From Zobellia laminariae (lineage in GTDB: Bacteria; Bacteroidota; Bacteroidia; Flavobacteriales; Flavobacteriaceae), in assembly GCF_009725995.1 (NCBI RefSeq), contig NZ_RCNS01000003.1, forward strand, positions 310,001-374,000: a stretch of DNA of 64,000 nt, written 5' to 3'. Under the pieces are notes generated by a model, which ran no database searches, was not told where the DNA came from, and saw only the letters and a list, made by a program, of their open reading frames with translations. Positions 49,810 through 59,964 of this stretch are shown here, in pieces. Position numbers and translations under genes: made by a program. Each line of letters starts with the position of its first letter. The stretch's first letter is position 1.

Positions 49810-51717
49810 TTATTGAACGAACTCGTCCCAATTAAGGTTGGAATCGATTTCACTTTGTGGCATTGGCAGGTATGTATGTAAGCTTTCATTAAATTTCTGA
49901 GCTCCTACCGTTGCATCTTGAATTTCTGGTGGCTGATTAAAAACCTTTTTACCTTCAAAAGTTGTTGGCTCTTCTCCTGAAACGGTTAGATAGCACTTGT
50001 ATCTTGTACCGTGTTTACCGTTCAGGTTTTTTTCATAATGCCAGTAATCATACTTAATAGATGCCAAGTTTTCCAATTGCTCTTTAAACTTACCCCAACG
50101 TCTTAAATCAGTAGCACGATCACCTTCTAAAGCCAATTCTAATGGTCTTTCCGTAAAACGTAAGTGTTCCATCAAATTCTGAAGAGTAACGGGCTGTGTG
50201 CCATTTGAAGCATCAAAATCTATATCATCCATATACGTGGTTTCTAGATTATTGAACTCCGCTCCAGCTTCAGAAGCTTTTCCTAATAAAATTAAGTGCG
50301 AACGTCTTCTTACCCTGTTAATGTATTTTAAACCTTCGGATAAATTTCCAGATTCAAGCATACATTCCGCATACATTAAATACACGTCTGCTAGACGAAT
50401 AACAGGAATATTAATTCCAGATCTGTTATTCATTAAAGTTGACCTATCTTCTCCTGCTCCACCACCAATGGTGTTCCAATGCAAGAACTTTTTGAACATG
50501 GTAACCCGGTTTCTTGCAAATGGGGCCACTCCTGTAGCATTACCATACTCTCCATTAATGGCTCCGTACATAGGTGAATCTGGATCATCTACTTGTCCCA
50601 TACAATCCCCCATTCTTTTGCTGTACAAACGCATTCTATCTTCAGTACCTATTATTTCTCCGTTCTCATTGTATACATCTGCTCCAATGTTCATATTAGC
50701 AGGGTCTGCAGGGTCTGGCTTCTCTGCTCTATACTTCATGGACAACCATGAACTTGGCTGAATATTAGCGTTAAAAACTAGGTAGGTAATATTCTGGGCC
50801 AATGATTCTTCTCCCGAAGTTTCTAAATTGATATTAGTAGTATAGTTAATTTCAAAAATAGACTCGGAGTTAAACTCAGCTATTCCAGTTACGGTTGTAG
50901 CTATATCTTCTGCCAATACATAGTTGTAATTTTCCATTACATTTTTGAAATAGCCTTCAGCAGTTATAAAGTCATTTTCCGCTAAGTAACTTTTACCCAT
51001 AAGTGCTTCACATGCCCCAGCTGTAATACGACCTAAATTATTGCTACCAAGTGACTCCCACTCTGAGTAAGTTTTAGGAAGGTTATCAATCCCATACTGC
51101 AAATCATCACGATAAAATGCTTGCACCGCATCAGAAGAAGACAAGGCTTTCTGAAACTCCTCAAAATCTTTAGGCACCGAACTTACCAATGGTACATTAC
51201 CATCATTAAAGCTGGTATTTAATACAAAATAGAAATAACCTCTTAAGGCGCGTGCTTGGGCATATACCTCTAAGCCTTGCTCTTTGGCCGCTTCAGTATT
51301 ATAATCTTCGGATAGGCGTTCATAATTTTCTATTACTTGATTGGCTCTGAAAACACCTAGGTAAAGTGCATTCCATTTGTTCTCTACGTACTTTGTGTTT
51401 GCCGTAAAGTCCTGAAAATACATCTCATCTGGTCTGGTAGCCTGCCTATACCCACTAGGAACAGCTAAATCTGTACGTACAGATTCATTTTGAATACCTA
51501 ATACATCATTATTTTTTAGCGCACTATAGACGGAATTCAATCCCTGATTGAGTTGGGAATTATTTTTCCAAAAACTTTTAGTGGTTAGAGAGTTTGGATT
51601 TGTCTGATCCAAAAAATCATCGCTACATGCCTGCGAAATTAGCATTAGCATGCACAACGCCATAGCTCTCGTAAGGAGGCTACTCGTTCTCAAATTTATT
51701 TTATGTGTTTTTTTCAT
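49810..51717 (-). CDS. SusD/RagB-family nutrient-binding lipoprotein
   Basis: The signal sequence ends in a lipobox (LISQAC) and SDDFLDQTNPNSLTTKSFWKN, the standard SusD beginning. TPR-rich SusD helices follow: LYLGVFRANQVIENYERL, EVYAQARALRGYFYFVL and VIRLADVYLMYAECMLESGNLSEGLKYINRVRRR. The C-terminus has RPLELALEGDRATDLRRWGKF and ends in LPMPQSEIDSNLNWDEF. SusD caps the SusC transporter and captures oligosaccharides at the surface. It lies 11 bases after susC. Confidence 0.95.
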   Translation of the reverse strand: MKKTHKINLRTSSLLTRAMALCMLMLISQACSDDFLDQTNPNSLTTKSFWKNNSQLNQGLNSVYSALKNNDVLGIQNESVRTDLAVPSGYRQATRPDEMYFQDFTANTKYVENKWNALYLGVFRANQVIENYERLSEDYNTEAAKEQGLEVYAQARALRGYFYFVLNTSFNDGNVPLVSSVPKDFEEFQKALSSSDAVQAFYRDDLQYGIDNLPKTYSEWESLGSNNLGRITAGACEALMGKSYLAENDFITAEGYFKNVMENYNYVLAEDIATTVTGIAEFNSESIFEINYTTNINLETSGEESLAQNITYLVFNANIQPSSWLSMKYRAEKPDPADPANMNIGADVYNENGEIIGTEDRMRLYSKRMGDCMGQVDDPDSPMYGAINGEYGNATGVAPFARNRVTMFKKFLHWNTIGGGAGEDRSTLMNNRSGINIPVIRLADVYLMYAECMLESGNLSEGLKYINRVRRRSHLILLGKASEAGAEFNNLETTYMDDIDFDASNGTQPVTLQNLMEHLRFTERPLELALEGDRATDLRRWGKFKEQLENLASIKYDYWHYEKNLNGKHGTRYKCYLTVSGEEPTTFEGKKVFNQPPEIQDATVGAQKFNESLHTYLPMPQSEIDSNLNWDEFVQ

Positions 51718-51728
51718 CTTTAGTTGTG

Positions 51729-54700
51729 TTAGAATTGTAATTGTAGACCCACTTTATATTGTGATGTTACTGGGTACGTACCTTGGTCAATACCTCTACT
51801 ACTGAAACCATTGTTACCCACTTCAGGATCAAAACCTGAATAGTTGGTAATGGTGAATACATTCTGAGCTTGGACATAAAATCTTAGCTTAGCTATCTTC
51901 ATCTTATCCGATAGTTTTGAAGGAAAAGTATACCCTAGACTAATATTTCTAAGTCTTATGAAAGAACCATCTTCTAGAAAATAGTCTGAAGCATCTCTGT
52001 ATGAATTTGTATTTGGCGACCCATCATAATAAGGAATATTAGATGTTGGGTTAACCGTTGTCCATGAATAATAAATATCTGCATGGGTCCCAGTTTGATA
52101 GGCATAGGCCTTACTACCGTTCATTACCTCGGCGCCTTGCGAACCATACCAGTTCATAGAAAAGTCGACGCCTTTATAATTGGCTCCAAAATTGAAACCC
52201 ATATTAAAGTCTTCTGAACCACTACCCTTATACACCTTATCATCTTGATCTATCTTACCATCACCTGCATCTGGAATACCATCATCATCTGTATCTACGG
52301 TAAGTTGATCTACATATCTTAATTGACCTAAAGAAGCTGCTGGATCAATCTCTCTATAAGCTTCAAGCTCTTCTTCTGTTTTGATAATTCCATCTGTTTC
52401 ACGCAAGAAGAAAGCAGCCGCTTCATAACCTTCACGAATAACACTCACCAATTCTCGAGGACCTCTTTGTGAGATATAACTATTATCTAAGAATATGATA
52501 GGATTGTTAGGACTTGTTTTAGTAACCAAGTTTTCGTTTTTCGCATAGGTTAAGCTCAAGTTCCAGTTAAATCCTTTTTTACCGTAATGATTGAATTTCA
52601 AAGCCATTTCATGACCTGTATTCCTCATATCACCAATATTAAGAATACTACTTCTGTTAGATCCAAAAACACCTGTTGAAGGAGGGTTTACAACGCCGAA
52701 TAACAAATCTTTCTTTTCACTTACATACACATCATTAGAGAAAGTAAGCTTCCCATTAAAGAAGGCTAGATCAACCCCTAAGTTGCGCTCTTTAGAAGTT
52801 TCCCACTTTACATTTTCGTTCGCATATCTTTCTTGGGTGGTTCCCAAAGCAGGTGTTTCTGTTGTAGAATCTAAACTTGGGTCTACATCTGCACTACCAA
52901 ATACATAATCTTGTCCTAGATCAACAACGGCTTGGTTGCTGTACGAAGCAAACCTATCATTACCTGTTGTACCGTAACCCACTCTAATTTTGAATGAATT
53001 GACCGTTTCTTTAATAGGTTCCCAAAAAGCTTCATCGGAAACATTCCATCCTAAAGAGACACTAGGAAACCATCCCCATCTGTTTTGAGGGCTAAATTGA
53101 GACGAACCATCTCTTCTTAAACTACCACTAAAGATGTACTTCCCATCGTAGTTATACTGAACTCTACCTAGGTAACCGATAAGTGTTCGTGTATAATCCC
53201 TTCCATCCGAAGTAATTAAATCTCCGGTAGTATATCCATCAAAAACGGTAACCGCTGCATCTGCATTGTCTCTCTTCTCTGCTCTGAAATATTCATTTTC
53301 AGTCTGTTCCAAAGAATTTACCAATAGTACGTTCACGTCATGCTTACCGAACTTTTTATGGTAATTCATCATACCTTCAAACGTTAACTTGTTATTGTCC
53401 GTAACAGCAGTCTGTATTAAAGAAATATCCCATGGGTTTGGTGGAATCAAATCTCCTGAGGTATTATATACATCTAGTCTTGGAATGATACGCACACCTT
53501 TTTCATGCGAGAAATTAGCACCTCCCCTAGCTGTAAATTTCAATGATGGCGTTGCATCAAAATCAATCTGAATATTGGCACCATTACTGGTTCCGTCTCT
53601 CACCTCTTTGGTGTTTAGGTTTCTAGCCACACCGCCAAGAGCTCTAATAGGCCCTATTCCACCTGGCTCATCAACTTCATCTTCCGTAACATCTGTAAGC
53701 TCCGTTTGCCCTAATTCAATAGATGGCTGAAAGGGCTTGTATTCCAATATTTTATTAAAAACACCATAATTAGGTAGTGTTTTCTCATCTCTTTTAAAAG
53801 TTAACCCCGTTGCTATTTTCCAGTTACCTTTTGTAAACTGAGTGTTGGATCTAATGTTAAACCGACTATAATCTGAATTGATCATAATACCAGATTGATC
53901 ATAAAAACTGGCATTAAAATTATAGGTCAAACCATCTTTACCACCAGAGACATTAATTGAGTGGTTTTGAATAGGTGCTAAATCATTAAGTATTAAATCT
54001 TCTAATTGAGTGTCATTAGTAAACCAGGATCTATTTCTGTGAATTTCTGCATTTACACCACCTTGTACTTTACCGCTAGATAGTGCTCCACGAAGCATAT
54101 CCATATACGTAAGTTGGTATGAAGACATAAGCGGCGTTCCAGATGTAATATCCTGTACCCCATACTCAGAATTTACCCGAATATCCATTTTACCTACTTT
54201 ACCTTGTTTGGTTGTAATTAGAATTACACCCCCGGCACCACGTGTACCATAAATAGAAGCCGAAGCAGCATCTTTTAATACATCTATAGATTCAATCTCA
54301 CTAATGCTTAATTGAGGGTCACTATTATAAGGAATACCATCAACCACATAAAGTGGACCGTTTTGCCCATCTAAAAGTGAGCTAAAACCACGTATAAGAA
54401 TATTAGCCTCTTCACCAGGTTGTCCAGAACTAGCCGTAATATTCACACCCGCAATCTGTCCTTGCAATGCTGTACCAATATCCGAAGTGGTGGTTTTAGC
54501 CAACTCTTCTGACTTTACCTGCACTACCGCACCTGTAAGTTCCTTTTTCCGTTGCGTACCATATCCAACCACGATAACTTCATCTAGTTCAGAAGCATCT
54601 TCCTCTAAACTAACATTTATACTAGTTTTGCCACTTACGGCAATTTCCTTGGTAGCAAATCCAATATAACTAAAGATAAGTACGTCTGTAGATGCTGCAC

Positions 54701-54908
54701 TTATAGTATACAGACCATCAAAATCTGTAACGGCTCCTGTTTTTGTTCCTTTCACTACCACACTTACCCCGGGTAATGGTGCTCCATCCGCAGAGACGGT
54801 TCCAGATACGGACTGCTCCTGCGCATTAGCAAAACCAAAGCATAAGCTCAACACGAGTGTCATGAGCTTTAACCTTGAATTTCTGATTAATAGTAGTTTG
54901 TTTTTCAT
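51729..54908 (-). CDS. SusC/RagA-family TonB-dependent outer-membrane transporter
   Basis: After a signal peptide ending at ANAQ, a carboxypeptidase-regulatory-like domain (VSGTVSADGAPLPGVSVVVKG; about 30-105) leads into the SusC-specific linker DELDEVIVVGYGTQRKKELT. A plug domain follows (LQGQIAGVNITASSGQPG, ILIRGF, DVLKDAASASIYGTRGAGGV; to about 225) and then a long beta-barrel ending in LQLQF. At 1059 residues it has the usual size. With SusD it imports oligosaccharides using TonB energy. First gene of a three-gene minus-strand operon facing the hybrid regulator. Confidence 0.96.
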   Translation of the reverse strand: MKNKLLLIRNSRLKLMTLVLSLCFGFANAQEQSVSGTVSADGAPLPGVSVVVKGTKTGAVTDFDGLYTISAASTDVLIFSYIGFATKEIAVSGKTSINVSLEEDASELDEVIVVGYGTQRKKELTGAVVQVKSEELAKTTTSDIGTALQGQIAGVNITASSGQPGEEANILIRGFSSLLDGQNGPLYVVDGIPYNSDPQLSISEIESIDVLKDAASASIYGTRGAGGVILITTKQGKVGKMDIRVNSEYGVQDITSGTPLMSSYQLTYMDMLRGALSSGKVQGGVNAEIHRNRSWFTNDTQLEDLILNDLAPIQNHSINVSGGKDGLTYNFNASFYDQSGIMINSDYSRFNIRSNTQFTKGNWKIATGLTFKRDEKTLPNYGVFNKILEYKPFQPSIELGQTELTDVTEDEVDEPGGIGPIRALGGVARNLNTKEVRDGTSNGANIQIDFDATPSLKFTARGGANFSHEKGVRIIPRLDVYNTSGDLIPPNPWDISLIQTAVTDNNKLTFEGMMNYHKKFGKHDVNVLLVNSLEQTENEYFRAEKRDNADAAVTVFDGYTTGDLITSDGRDYTRTLIGYLGRVQYNYDGKYIFSGSLRRDGSSQFSPQNRWGWFPSVSLGWNVSDEAFWEPIKETVNSFKIRVGYGTTGNDRFASYSNQAVVDLGQDYVFGSADVDPSLDSTTETPALGTTQERYANENVKWETSKERNLGVDLAFFNGKLTFSNDVYVSEKKDLLFGVVNPPSTGVFGSNRSSILNIGDMRNTGHEMALKFNHYGKKGFNWNLSLTYAKNENLVTKTSPNNPIIFLDNSYISQRGPRELVSVIREGYEAAAFFLRETDGIIKTEEELEAYREIDPAASLGQLRYVDQLTVDTDDDGIPDAGDGKIDQDDKVYKGSGSEDFNMGFNFGANYKGVDFSMNWYGSQGAEVMNGSKAYAYQTGTHADIYYSWTTVNPTSNIPYYDGSPNTNSYRDASDYFLEDGSFIRLRNISLGYTFPSKLSDKMKIAKLRFYVQAQNVFTITNYSGFDPEVGNNGFSSRGIDQGTYPVTSQYKVGLQLQF

Positions 54909-55283
54909 ACATTCTCGTTGTTAAAATTTAGTTAAACAAATGTTGATTTTTTATTTCATTGGAATGATGACATATGATTTGATCCTTAGGTCAAATGATT
55001 AATGAAGAAAGTAAGGTGTGCCGTATATGGTTAATTGAGAAGACTTTAAGATGATAATTTGCAATAACAAGAGCCTTGAAGTAATAGAAAGAAAGGAACG
55101 TTGAACTAAAAAAAGCACGTAAACACGAGCGCTACAAACGTTAATATTATGTTAGCAAAAGCCCGTACAAACTAGGTTTTTCAAATTTCAAAATATTCAA
55201 ACCATATTGGTAGTTCTACAAATTCAAATAAAATACTGATTTTCGCAATCCACCTAATAACGGGGCTTTCCAAGAGGAAAAAC

Positions 55284-55303
55284 ACATATGTTTAATCATA
55301 TGT
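55284..55303. repeat. ACATATG-N6-CATATGT palindrome
   Basis: Two perfect 7-bp arms separated by TTTAAT, in the susC/regulator intergenic region. The ACATATG half also occurs before susC (54970) and before the DUF1080 gene (41732), the other promoter regions of this locus, so it is a candidate regulator-binding site. Confidence 0.5.
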
Positions 55304-55483
55304 TTTACTATCTAAACCATTTACTCCGTTTCAAATCTTAGTTTTATCTTACATTGTTATCTAAAATGCTAGAGATTACGATAGCATAAGTTTTACGTTG
55401 AACAACAACAAGCAACAAACTTAAATTCCGCTAAAAAACTCGTAGTTTATTCAAAGCGTTTACGGGTCAAATTAGATGCTCTA

Positions 55484-55510
55484 AGAGGAAAAAACGAAAC
55501 GTTTTTCTCT
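55484..55510. repeat. A/T-rich palindrome upstream of the hybrid regulator gene
   Basis: An imperfect inverted repeat with AGAG/CTCT ends, A5-6/T5 arms and a central CGAAACG, 41 bases before the ATG at 55552. It could be an operator; it lacks a trailing T-run as a terminator would have in this context. Confidence 0.4.
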
Positions 55511-55551
55511 AAATTATAGACTGACCCATAACCACTAATTCATTTTTACAA

Positions 55552-58500
55552 ATGATGATTGTAGTACCTAAAAAAATGAAATTATATTGCTTTCTCACTT
55601 TTTGTTGCCTGAACATGCTGACCAATGCATTTGGGCAAAACCAAATTTCATTTCAACATATATCTACAAAAGATGGTCTATCGCAAAGTGATGTTAACAC
55701 CATTTATCAAGACAAATTAGGGTTCATGTGGTTTGGAACACATGATGGTATTAACAAATATGATGGTTATGAATTTACTGTCTACAATCTTGATGATAAT
55801 AATCCTGACAGTATAAATAGTAACCTGATTTTTGATATTGCAGCAGATGACGAGGGCAATTTATGGATTGGAACCACCGGAAACGGACTTAACTTCTTTA
55901 ATGTAACTACAGGTAAATTCACCCAATACACACACGACAAAAACAACCCAAAAAGTATTTCTAGTAATCATATTACTAGAGTTTTTATTGATAGTAAAAA
56001 GCGATTATGGATAGGAAACAGAAATGGTCTTGACAGATTAGACCTTAATACGGTGGTTTCTGATGAAATTGAATTCGAACATTTTAACTCTGAAATTAGT
56101 TCTCCTATTCCTAAATATGACGGCTCTTTTATAAGTGCTATATATGAAGATAAAAAAGGGGGGCTTTTTGTAGGAGGTAAAGTTGGGCTTTACAAACTTA
56201 GAAAAGATGGAAAAGGTAAAGACTTCTTCGCAAATGTTACTGACGAAATAGGCTTACCAAAAACCACTATTAGAAGTATCGCCGAAGATGCTACAGGACG
56301 TCTTTTTATTGCTACCGGCAGAGGCCTTTACTACCAAACTTTAGATGTAGAATCAGGTTTTGAACGATTTCACAAAGGTGGCTTCGGAACTATTCTCATT
56401 GATAAGGACAATCATATTTGGGCAGGATCGGACCGTGGTCTTTTCTATTTTGAAAATTTTACGGATGACAAGCCTCCTGTATTTTTAAAGCAATTTCAAT
56501 ATGATTCAAAAGACCCTTCTAGTTTAAGTAAAAACATAGTGAGGTCTTTGTTCATGGATGATACAGGTATCATTTGGATAGGAACAAATGGTGGCGGTAT
56601 TAATATTTTTGACCCTAAGAGAAAGCAGTTTAAAAACATTAGAAATACTTCTGACCCCAATAGCTTAAGCTATGATAAAATTAGGTCAATCTTTGAAGAT
56701 AGTAATGGAACGTTATGGATCGGAACCGAAGGTGGTGGGTTAAACATGCTAAAAAAAGCCAATGATAACGGTTCTTACAAGAGCTTTAAACATTTTAACT
56801 CCCTAAAAAAAATCTTTGCCATTTCAGAAACCAAGATTGGAGGAAAACAAAATTTAATGATTGGTTCTGAAGGGTTTCCCGGGCTATATTTCTTAGATAT
56901 CTCAAATCCCGAAAACATCTCTGAAAAGAACCTAGCAGGTACAGATTTGAATAATGGTGTTTTTAGCCTGTTATCTGATTCTAACGAAAATATTTGGATT
57001 GGAACATATAATTCGGGAATACACCGATGGATTAAAACCGATACCATAGGTAAATTTAAGAAGCAATCTTTTGGACATTATCCCGGTAAAGCAAATTCTA
57101 TTTCCAGCAATATTATTAGAAATATATTAGAAGACAGCCAAGGAAATATCTGGTTAGCTACCGGTGATGGGCTTAGTGTACTTAGCGCAAAAGAACGGTA
57201 CAAGAAAAGGCCAAAATTCAAAGTGTACAAACATGACCCTGCAAATACAAAATCCATTAGCCATAACTACGTTCTTTCACTCTATGAAAGCTCATCAGGA
57301 GTAGTGTGGGCTGGTACATTTGGTGGTGGACTAAACAAATTTATAGCGGGCACAGACGAACAACCTGCTACTTTTGAACACTATTCTTCATTAGACGGTT
57401 TGCCTAACAATGTTATAAAAGGAATCTTAGAAGATAGTAAGCAAAACCTATGGTTATCTACCAATAAAGGGCTTTCTAGTTTTGACCCTGAAAAGAAAAC
57501 ATTCAAAAATTACAATTCAAGTGATGGTCTTCAAGATAATGAATTTCAAGAGCTTGCTTGTTTAAAAAGACCAGATGGCGAAATGCTTTTTGGAGGCATT
57601 AACGGTTTTAACGCCTTCTACCCAGATGAAATTCAAGAGAACAAATATCCTGCAAAAACAGTAATCACAGATTTATTGATATCCAATAAATCCGTAGAAA
57701 TAGGAGAAGAAATTAACGGCAAGGTTGTTCTTGAGAAAAACATCAGTAAAAGCAATGAAATAGAACTAAACTACGGCAACACTAATTTTTCATTTGAATT
57801 TGCCGCATTGCACTATGCTGCTCCTTCTAAAAACCAGTATGCGTATAAATTAGAAGGATTTGATACGGAGTGGACAGAAACTACCGCCAAAAAGAGATAT
57901 GCTACTTATACCAATTTAAAACCTGGTGACTATGTTTTTAAGGTGAAAGCTTCTAACAATGATGGTATTTGGAATTCCGAACCAACAATCTTAAACATAC
58001 ATATCATTCCACCATGGTACCGCACCAATTTTGCCTATGTATGCTACGGTCTTTTGTTCATGGGAATGCTGTGGTTATTCTGGCGCTATACTTTTATCAG
58101 GACTTCAGAAAAACATCAATTAGAGCTGGAATCCGTTGAGCGGGAAAGGTCAGAAGAGCTACAGCGCATGAAGTTGGAGTTTTTTACCAATATATCCCAT
58201 GAATTTAGAACACCATTAACTCTAATAAAAGGGCCCTTGGAATACGTTCAAAAAAACGTATCAACTCTAGACCAAAAATCGCTAAAAGAGCAATTGGCCC
58301 TAATGCAAAAAAACACTAATTACTTGCTGCGATTAGTCACGCAACTTTTAGATTTCAGAAAGATCACCCAAGGCAAAATGAGGCTAGTAATGAGGCATGG
58401 TGATATTGTTTCATTCATTCGTGAGGTAGCCGAACCCTTTCAGTTTATGGCACATAAGCAATCTATAGACTTTGAACTAGATGCTGTTTCCGATACTTTG

Positions 58501-59793
58501 ATTACTTGGTTTGATCACGAAGCTTTAGAGAAAATAATGAACAACCTACTCTCTAATGCCTTTAAGTTTACCCAGGCCGGAGGACAGATAAAAGTTAAGA
58601 TTTCAGAAGATATCGTTGACGGAAAGAATGAAGTCGTCATCAAAGTAAAAGATTCTGGAATAGGTATGCCCAAAGCCAAAATGGCAAAAATATTTGAACG
58701 TTTTAATTCAGCCAAGGAAGGCGAAAAGAACCGTAGAATAAACCCAGAAGGTATTGGCATTGGACTTTCATTTACTAAGAATTTAGTAGAGCTTCACCAA
58801 GGTGTTATAGAGGTTTTTAGTAAACCAGAAAAGGGGACAAAATTCGTTGTTAGATTACCAATGGATAAGGAGGCCTATACCAATATTGATGAAATTAGTT
58901 GTAAAGATGTTTCCGATAATGACTTCCTAGTAAGGTCTTCCGAGACCGAATCATTTGCTATTGGCTTTAATGATGACCTTATTGACGAGGGCATGTCTAA
59001 AACCAGGCCTAAATTACCTGTACTTTTGGTCGTAGATGACAATCCTGACATCCGTACATTTATAAGTAAAGTCTTGGGCAAGACATACACCGTTTATCAA
59101 GCTGAAAATGGAAAGAAAGGACTTGAAAAGGCTAAAGAAGTAATGCCTAACATTGTCATATGTGATATTGTTATGCCTATTATGGATGGTATTGAATTCT
59201 CTCGTATTATGAAAAGTCAACCAGAAACGAGCCATATTCCCATTATCATCCTAACGGCAAAATCTTCGCAAGAAAGTGAGCTACAAAGCCTAGAGTTAGG
59301 AGTTGATGAATATTTAAGAAAGCCTTTTGATTTTGAATTACTCAAACTCAAACTTTCAAATATTATCAAACGTCGTGAGCATCTAAGAAAACGATTCAAC
59401 AAAAAGATTACTGTTCAGCCAAGTGAAATTGCTGTAACGTCTATGGACGAAAAGTTTTTGATCCAGGCCATTGCCATTGTTGAAAAACATATGATGAATA
59501 CGGACTTTAATGTAGAAATGCTAGTAAAAGAAATGGGGCTAAGCCGAAGCACGCTTTACCTAAAATTTAAAGAGCTAACAGGCTTATCTTCAAGTGAATT
59601 TATTAGAAGTGTGCGCTTAAAAAGAGCTGTTCAATTCTTTAACCAGAGCGATTATTCCGTAAAAGAAATCATGTATAAAACCGGTTTCAGTACTGCTTCA
59701 TACTTTTCTAAATGTTTTAAAAAGCAATTTGGTGTAGTACCTAGTGAATATGTGAAACAAATTAGTAAACAGAAAGAGGCTGCAGATAAATAA
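55552..59793 (+). CDS. Hybrid two-component system sensor-regulator (HTCS)
   Basis: This is a one-protein signalling system that senses oligosaccharides in the periplasm and activates the PUL. Order: signal peptide (from the ATG at 55552, or a methionine 8 codons on), two seven-bladed-type propellers of Reg_prop repeats (GFMWFGTHDGINKYDG, NLWIGTTGNGLNFF and many more; about 25-700), a Y_Y_Y domain (YAYKLEGFDTEWTE; about 745-820), one membrane helix (about 825-850), a histidine kinase with NISHEFRTP (His about 883) and GIGIGLSFTKNLV, a receiver domain (Asp about 1205 in VICDIVMPIMDG), and an AraC-type HTH (about 1310-1405). All phosphotransfer residues are intact. It is encoded opposite susC and next to the third sulfatase gene. 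Confidence 0.96.
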   Translation: MMIVVPKKMKLYCFLTFCCLNMLTNAFGQNQISFQHISTKDGLSQSDVNTIYQDKLGFMWFGTHDGINKYDGYEFTVYNLDDNNPDSINSNLIFDIAADDEGNLWIGTTGNGLNFFNVTTGKFTQYTHDKNNPKSISSNHITRVFIDSKKRLWIGNRNGLDRLDLNTVVSDEIEFEHFNSEISSPIPKYDGSFISAIYEDKKGGLFVGGKVGLYKLRKDGKGKDFFANVTDEIGLPKTTIRSIAEDATGRLFIATGRGLYYQTLDVESGFERFHKGGFGTILIDKDNHIWAGSDRGLFYFENFTDDKPPVFLKQFQYDSKDPSSLSKNIVRSLFMDDTGIIWIGTNGGGINIFDPKRKQFKNIRNTSDPNSLSYDKIRSIFEDSNGTLWIGTEGGGLNMLKKANDNGSYKSFKHFNSLKKIFAISETKIGGKQNLMIGSEGFPGLYFLDISNPENISEKNLAGTDLNNGVFSLLSDSNENIWIGTYNSGIHRWIKTDTIGKFKKQSFGHYPGKANSISSNIIRNILEDSQGNIWLATGDGLSVLSAKERYKKRPKFKVYKHDPANTKSISHNYVLSLYESSSGVVWAGTFGGGLNKFIAGTDEQPATFEHYSSLDGLPNNVIKGILEDSKQNLWLSTNKGLSSFDPEKKTFKNYNSSDGLQDNEFQELACLKRPDGEMLFGGINGFNAFYPDEIQENKYPAKTVITDLLISNKSVEIGEEINGKVVLEKNISKSNEIELNYGNTNFSFEFAALHYAAPSKNQYAYKLEGFDTEWTETTAKKRYATYTNLKPGDYVFKVKASNNDGIWNSEPTILNIHIIPPWYRTNFAYVCYGLLFMGMLWLFWRYTFIRTSEKHQLELESVERERSEELQRMKLEFFTNISHEFRTPLTLIKGPLEYVQKNVSTLDQKSLKEQLALMQKNTNYLLRLVTQLLDFRKITQGKMRLVMRHGDIVSFIREVAEPFQFMAHKQSIDFELDAVSDTLITWFDHEALEKIMNNLLSNAFKFTQAGGQIKVKISEDIVDGKNEVVIKVKDSGIGMPKAKMAKIFERFNSAKEGEKNRRINPEGIGIGLSFTKNLVELHQGVIEVFSKPEKGTKFVVRLPMDKEAYTNIDEISCKDVSDNDFLVRSSETESFAIGFNDDLIDEGMSKTRPKLPVLLVVDDNPDIRTFISKVLGKTYTVYQAENGKKGLEKAKEVMPNIVICDIVMPIMDGIEFSRIMKSQPETSHIPIIILTAKSSQESELQSLELGVDEYLRKPFDFELLKLKLSNIIKRREHLRKRFNKKITVQPSEIAVTSMDEKFLIQAIAIVEKHMMNTDFNVEMLVKEMGLSRSTLYLKFKELTGLSSSEFIRSVRLKRAVQFFNQSDYSVKEIMYKTGFSTASYFSKCFKKQFGVVPSEYVKQISKQKEAADK

Positions 59794-59964
59794 ACTTTCC
59801 TATCTCAAAATAACAAATCCATAGTATAAAACATAGACATGCAGCAGTATATGAATACTTCATGAAGAAAAAAGTTCGGAAACAACAGTTTTAGTTTCGG
59901 TCCAATAAATTTACGCTTGCCATATTAAACAGAACACAAACAATTTAACCTAAAAATTAATCCT

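Larger units (their letters stand above)
54909..55551. other. Divergent regulatory region between susC and the hybrid regulator
   Basis: 643 bases with no gene. It carries an ACATATG on the susC side (54970-54976), an ACATATG-N6-CATATGT palindrome (55284-55303) and a second A/T-rich palindrome (55484-55510). A short element, AAGAGGAAAAA, precedes each palindrome, near 55272 and 55483. Promoters for susC and the regulator must lie here, but I cannot place them confidently. Confidence 0.5.
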
